8,799 nt of DNA, from NCBI GenBank assembly GCA_964469505.1, contig CAYXZO010000073.1, positions 1 through 8,799 of the forward strand, in the 5' to 3' direction. A model generated the notes under the pieces. That model saw only the letters and a program-made list of their open reading frames with translations. It searched no databases and was not told the DNA's origin. A program made the position numbers and the translations under genes. Shown here piece by piece: positions 6,088-8,799 of the stretch. Each line of letters opens with the position of its first letter. The first letter of the stretch is position 1. Source of the DNA: CAYXZO01 sp964469505. Lineage in GTDB: Bacteria > Fidelibacterota > UBA8477 > JABMPR01.

Positions 6088-8586
6088 TTAGAAATCCTGT
6101 GCCACCGAGATCTTGATGGAACGACCGAAGATTGGACGTCCATTAGCGGCAGTAGGATCGCGGGGATCACCTTCAGTCAGTCCTTCCGAGTCGGTGAGAT
6201 TATCAATATGCAAACCGAAAGCCAACCCGCCTCCAGTGGATAACGAGAAGCCCAGATCCAATTTCGAATAGCTGTCTAGCTGAAATACGTTGCTACGCGA
6301 ATCCCATCTTTTGCCCACCATTCGATAAGCACCGTAGATATTCAATTTGAATTTCCCTAAATCCAGCGTATAGCTTGGGCTTACCCGGAATTGGACGTTG
6401 GGCTGACGCCATATTGAGTTGCCAATCACGGCGGTGTCCACATCGGCATCCTTGATTGTTCCACTCTGAAAAGTACCCACGGCTCGGATTACCAAGTCAC
6501 CCAGAGCTAAAGCACCATCCAATTCCAGTCCTTTGGTTTGGGTGGTCAATAGAGCTGGAGCCCGCACTGAACCTACATCACTGTCGAAGACATCCACGTT
6601 ATTCATAAAGCCAGTGGCAAATAAACTGACCGGGCGGCTGTCGTATTTCAGACCTATTTCATACTGCATAAAAGTGTTGGAAATGAGATTACCTGCATCA
6701 TCCACTTTATACTTGTCTTCCCTCAGGTTGTCGAACTGGGGAAAGAGATAGCTACGTGAGAAGCGGGCGAAAATTCCGGTGCTCTTGTTTAAATCGTAAT
6801 TAACGGCTGCAGTGTAGGCCATATCTTGACCGCTCAGCGATAAATCTTTATCAATGGTACCATCTGGGATGGCTCCATGATCGAGCGTGTATTGCAGATC
6901 GATTTTCTGCCAGCGATAGCCGATGTCAATTCGTAACTGTGGATTCATCTGCCATGAGTCTGCCCCATATATCGCGAAGACTCGGGCATCTCCAGCTGAT
7001 TGAATTCCATAATTCCAGGGACCACCACCACCGGCGGCGGCCACGTCAGCGGCTGTGATGTCAGATTCCAGGACATCACCATTGGCCACGTTATGGACTG
7101 GGATGTGGTTGCCCAGCGTCCAGAAATCGTTAGCAGACCAGAAGGCCTGGTAAATTCCGATGGTGAAATTATGAGCGTCGAAACGCTTGTTGAGGCTAAG
7201 ATCGTTATTTACTGATTTCAGATTCTTGAGAACCACCCAATGGCCGTAGTTCTGGACCCACTCATTGCCCGCCAAGACTTCACCCCCACGGGTCATGATT
7301 GTATCCCGGCCGAGGGAATTTTTTAAAGAATCAACCAGTACTGGATTACCATTGGGCACGAAACCGAAGGTATTGGCATCCCCTTCCGTGTAAGTGAGGT
7401 TGTCCCTTACAACCCAGCCATTGCCTAAATCAAAAGTAGCATTGAGCCCGCTGACGCTGCCGTTCCACCCTCGACCTTTGGCAAAATCAAAAGTTGCACT
7501 ATCACCCTGGGCATTCAGGGGCAAAGTGCGGAAGCGGGTGGCGTTTCCTAACTGAGCGAAGGTTCCCAAGTCGTTACCGGTATTCAGGGCCATGGGCAGC
7601 ACCCACTGGCCGTGATCATCGGTCATGCGGCTGAAAATATTCACCATTCCGCCTTCGTATACCCTAGTCAGCTGGACAGTAAGTTGCCGACCCTCTTCGG
7701 CGTTAAATTGAGTGCTGCGAATCCCCGGGGATGTACTCACATATCCACCAATCATGTAATACAACCCCGTGGCTAATTTCCCGCTTACAAAGCCATCAAC
7801 CCGTTGGAGGGCATAATCTGAAGTTTCATACTTGATCCGCCCTTTGGTGCGTTCACTCCCTTTGCGCAGCTTGAAGTTTACCGTCATTCCAGGTTCACCG
7901 TTGGAGAACACGGAGCTGGGGCCCCCGCGCTGTGCCTCGGAGAATTCGACCGTTTCATCCAGGCGGAACAGTGTGCTTTGCTCCAGGAATGAAAGGGTCT
8001 CTACGCCGTATATCGGTCCCCCGTTGAGGGCGATAGTGACGAAAGGTGCATCACCGGAAGATGGCATACCCCTGACGAAAATATTGGCACCGGAAACTCC
8101 ACCCGAGCTTTCAGACCATACTCCCGGCACCAGCTCTAGCAGGTTTGCGGTACTGGCAGGGGAGAACTGCTTGATTTCAGTGGCGTCCAGGGTTGTAATG
8201 GCGAAACTGGCGTCCCTTTTTCTCAAACCAGCGCCGCCGGGGGTCCCCTGAATTACAACCTCGTCCATGTTAAGCACATCTGTTTCCAGCGCGAAGTCCG
8301 CAGCAACCGTGCCTTCTTGAACCACCTTGACTTGGCGCTTGCCCTGCTTATAACCGACGATACTGGCGATGAGTTCATAAGTTCCGGCCGGTACTTTTTC
8401 GATGCGGTAGCGACCTTCAACGTCGGTTACATCACCTAAGGATGTGCCTTTCAAATAAACATTGACCCCCAATAAGGGTTTGCCTTTGGCATCCGTTACG
8501 GTCCCGGTAATCGTGCTCTGGGCTGACAGAAATGCCGGCAGCACGCCTATCAGGAGCGCAACAAAGAGAGCATAACCTCTCCGCAT
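6088..8586 (-). CDS. TonB-dependent outer-membrane receptor with CarboxypepD_reg-like domain
   Basis: An 832-residue outer-membrane receptor. Residues 1-22 are a signal peptide (MRRG, hydrophobic core, likely cut after LSA). Residues about 25-100 form a CarboxypepD_reg-like beta domain (ITGTVTDAKGKPLLGVNV at 26-43). MDEVVIQG at 107-114 resembles a TonB box. The plug spans about 120-243, with LLELVPGVW (149-157), VRGMPSSGDAP (171-181) and QRGGPSSVFSNGEPG (219-233). The remainder is a beta-barrel, rich in alternating aromatic strands and ending in Phe (SVAQDF), the usual Omp C-terminal signal. Length is normal for a receptor of this class and shorter than typical SusC, and there is no SusD neighbour, so it probably takes up small glycosides or oligosaccharides without a lipoprotein lid. 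Substrate is inferred only from the downstream symporter and phosphorylase. An AGGAGG SD 9 bases before ATG supports the start. Siderophore or cobalamin uptake cannot be excluded from sequence alone. Confidence 0.92.
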   Translation of the reverse strand: MRRGYALFVALLIGVLPAFLSAQSTITGTVTDAKGKPLLGVNVYLKGTSLGDVTDVEGRYRIEKVPAGTYELIASIVGYKQGKRQVKVVQEGTVAADFALETDVLNMDEVVIQGTPGGAGLRKRDASFAITTLDATEIKQFSPASTANLLELVPGVWSESSGGVSGANIFVRGMPSSGDAPFVTIALNGGPIYGVETLSFLEQSTLFRLDETVEFSEAQRGGPSSVFSNGEPGMTVNFKLRKGSERTKGRIKYETSDYALQRVDGFVSGKLATGLYYMIGGYVSTSPGIRSTQFNAEEGRQLTVQLTRVYEGGMVNIFSRMTDDHGQWVLPMALNTGNDLGTFAQLGNATRFRTLPLNAQGDSATFDFAKGRGWNGSVSGLNATFDLGNGWVVRDNLTYTEGDANTFGFVPNGNPVLVDSLKNSLGRDTIMTRGGEVLAGNEWVQNYGHWVVLKNLKSVNNDLSLNKRFDAHNFTIGIYQAFWSANDFWTLGNHIPVHNVANGDVLESDITAADVAAAGGGGPWNYGIQSAGDARVFAIYGADSWQMNPQLRIDIGYRWQKIDLQYTLDHGAIPDGTIDKDLSLSGQDMAYTAAVNYDLNKSTGIFARFSRSYLFPQFDNLREDKYKVDDAGNLISNTFMQYEIGLKYDSRPVSLFATGFMNNVDVFDSDVGSVRAPALLTTQTKGLELDGALALGDLVIRAVGTFQSGTIKDADVDTAVIGNSIWRQPNVQFRVSPSYTLDLGKFKLNIYGAYRMVGKRWDSRSNVFQLDSYSKLDLGFSLSTGGGLAFGLHIDNLTDSEGLTEGDPRDPTAANGRPIFGRSIKISVAQDF

Positions 8587-8595
8587 TTCAACTCT

Positions 8596-8601
8596 CCTCC
8601 T
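8596..8601 (-). promoter_or_regulatory. Strong Shine-Dalgarno of the receptor gene
   Basis: AGGAGG on the minus strand, 9 bases before the receptor ATG, settles that start. It is preceded by a small hairpin (GTTAC 8620-8616 with GTAAC 8608-8604, loop of 7) that ends just upstream and could modestly affect access. Confidence 0.75.
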
Positions 8602-8604
8602 TCG

Positions 8605-8640
8605 TTACTTTGGTTGTAACTGGAATGGAACGCATACCAT
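8605..8640 (-). CDS. Candidate 11-codon leader ORF in the receptor 5' UTR
   Basis: ATG at 8640-8638 opens a frame encoding MVCVPFQLQPK and ending in TAA at 8607-8605. An AAGGA Shine-Dalgarno (8650-8646) lies 5 bases upstream. The stop is followed within a few bases by the AGGAGG of the receptor, a spacing suited to translational coupling or leader-peptide control. No run of a single regulatory amino acid is present, so the role is open and the ORF may be chance. Confidence 0.25.
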   Translation of the reverse strand: MVCVPFQLQPK

Positions 8641-8658
8641 GTTGTTCCTTGTGCAAAC

Positions 8659-8687
8659 ATATTAAATATTTCGCATTAGTATTGCAA
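8659..8687 (-). promoter_or_regulatory. Proximal sigma70-like promoter of the receptor operon
   Basis: Reading leftward, TTGCAA (8687-8682), a 17-base spacer and TAATAT (8664-8659). Each hexamer matches consensus at 4 of 6 positions. The predicted start, near 8652, would give a leader of about 65 bases. It is one of two similar units about 62 bases apart. There is no experimental support. Confidence 0.4.
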
Positions 8688-8719
8688 CAGTTTATCTGAA
8701 AAACATTACTTAATGCACA

Positions 8720-8749
8720 ATATTACAACTAATATTTTGCGTAATGCAA
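8720..8749 (-). promoter_or_regulatory. Distal promoter-like unit upstream of the receptor gene
   Basis: Reading leftward, TTGCAT (8749-8744), an 18-base spacer and TAATAT (8725-8720), nearly the same arrangement as the proximal unit. It may be a second promoter, or a duplicated regulator site that resembles a promoter. Confidence 0.3.
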
Positions 8750-8763
8750 CCTATAATAATATA

Positions 8764-8792
8764 TTGACTTTGTTACTAAAGTGTTCTATAGG
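8764..8792 (+). promoter_or_regulatory. Rightward (divergent) sigma70-like promoter at the window edge
   Basis: TTGACT (8764-8769), a 17-base spacer and TATAGG (8787-8792). The -35 matches 5 of 6 and the -10 matches 4 of 6. AT-rich sequence precedes it. If used, transcription would start near the window end and drive a plus-strand gene just outside, possibly the regulator of the operon. Confidence 0.35.
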
Positions 8793-8799
8793 GGGGCGG

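Larger units (their letters stand above)
8650..8750 (-). repeat. Imperfect tandem repeat of a 37-39 base promoter/operator module
   Basis: Copy A (8750-8714) and copy B (8688-8650), read leftward, both begin GTTGCAWTAC, continue GCRAAATATT, contain TAATAT, and end in a TGTGCA or TTGCACA segment. A third GTTGTAATA lies inside copy A. The GTTGYAWTA starts at 8750, 8729 and 8688 are 21 and 41 bases apart, close to two and four helical turns, as expected for repressor or activator sites on one DNA face. The regulator is not in the window. Confidence 0.4.

Noticed and set aside
7832..8251. A 139-codon plus-strand open frame
   Set aside because: It is antisense to the conserved plug region of the TonB receptor; composition and lack of motifs mark it as a shadow.
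8600..8781. Similar CTTYGTTACT elements at 8600-8613 and 8768-8781
   Set aside because: Only 10 of 14 bases match and there are just two copies, one overlapping the receptor SD; chance similarity is likely.
1..8799. CRISPR arrays, tRNA or rRNA genes and insertion sequences
   Set aside because: No regularly spaced repeats, tRNA-like or rRNA-like segments, transposase frames or terminal inverted repeats were found.

Overview
The window carries four genes, all on the minus strand, transcribed from right to left. In order of transcription they are a TonB-dependent outer-membrane receptor (6088-8586), a sodium:solute symporter (4043-5917), a fused beta-phosphoglucomutase/GH65 glycoside phosphorylase (852-4031) and a small uridine-kinase-like P-loop kinase (211-855). 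The TonB receptor shows that the organism is a diderm Gram-negative. Its CarboxypepD_reg-like N-terminal domain, a TonB-box-like DEVVIQG segment and real AGGAGG-type ribosome binding sites suggest a member of the wider FCB/Marinimicrobia/Calditrichota/KSB1 assemblage rather than classical Bacteroidetes. That placement comes from the look of the proteins and is only tentative.

The last three genes are packed tightly. The symporter stop and fusion start are 11 bases apart, and the fusion and kinase overlap by 4 bases (ATGA). The receptor is set apart by 170 bases holding a perfect 13-bp GC-rich hairpin, which may reduce read-through into the symporter. The 213 bases upstream of the receptor form an AT-rich control region. 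It holds two similar promoter-like modules about 62 bases apart (TTGCAW...TAATAT), a possible 11-codon leader ORF with its own Shine-Dalgarno sequence, a strong SD for the receptor, and a consensus-like promoter pointing rightward to a gene beyond the window. The left 210 bases hold no gene; they contain an inverted repeat and a weak leftward promoter-like pair.

Inferred pathway: the receptor brings a small glucoside or oligosaccharide across the outer membrane, the Na+ symporter carries it across the inner membrane, the GH65 half splits it with phosphate to beta-glucose 1-phosphate, and the HAD half of the same polypeptide isomerises this to glucose 6-phosphate. The kinase, made by translational coupling, could phosphorylate the released acceptor (glucose, glycerol, glycerate or similar). 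This last step is the least certain and most interesting part of the locus. No SusD-like lipoprotein, transcription factor, ordinary sugar kinase or secreted glycosidase is present in the window.
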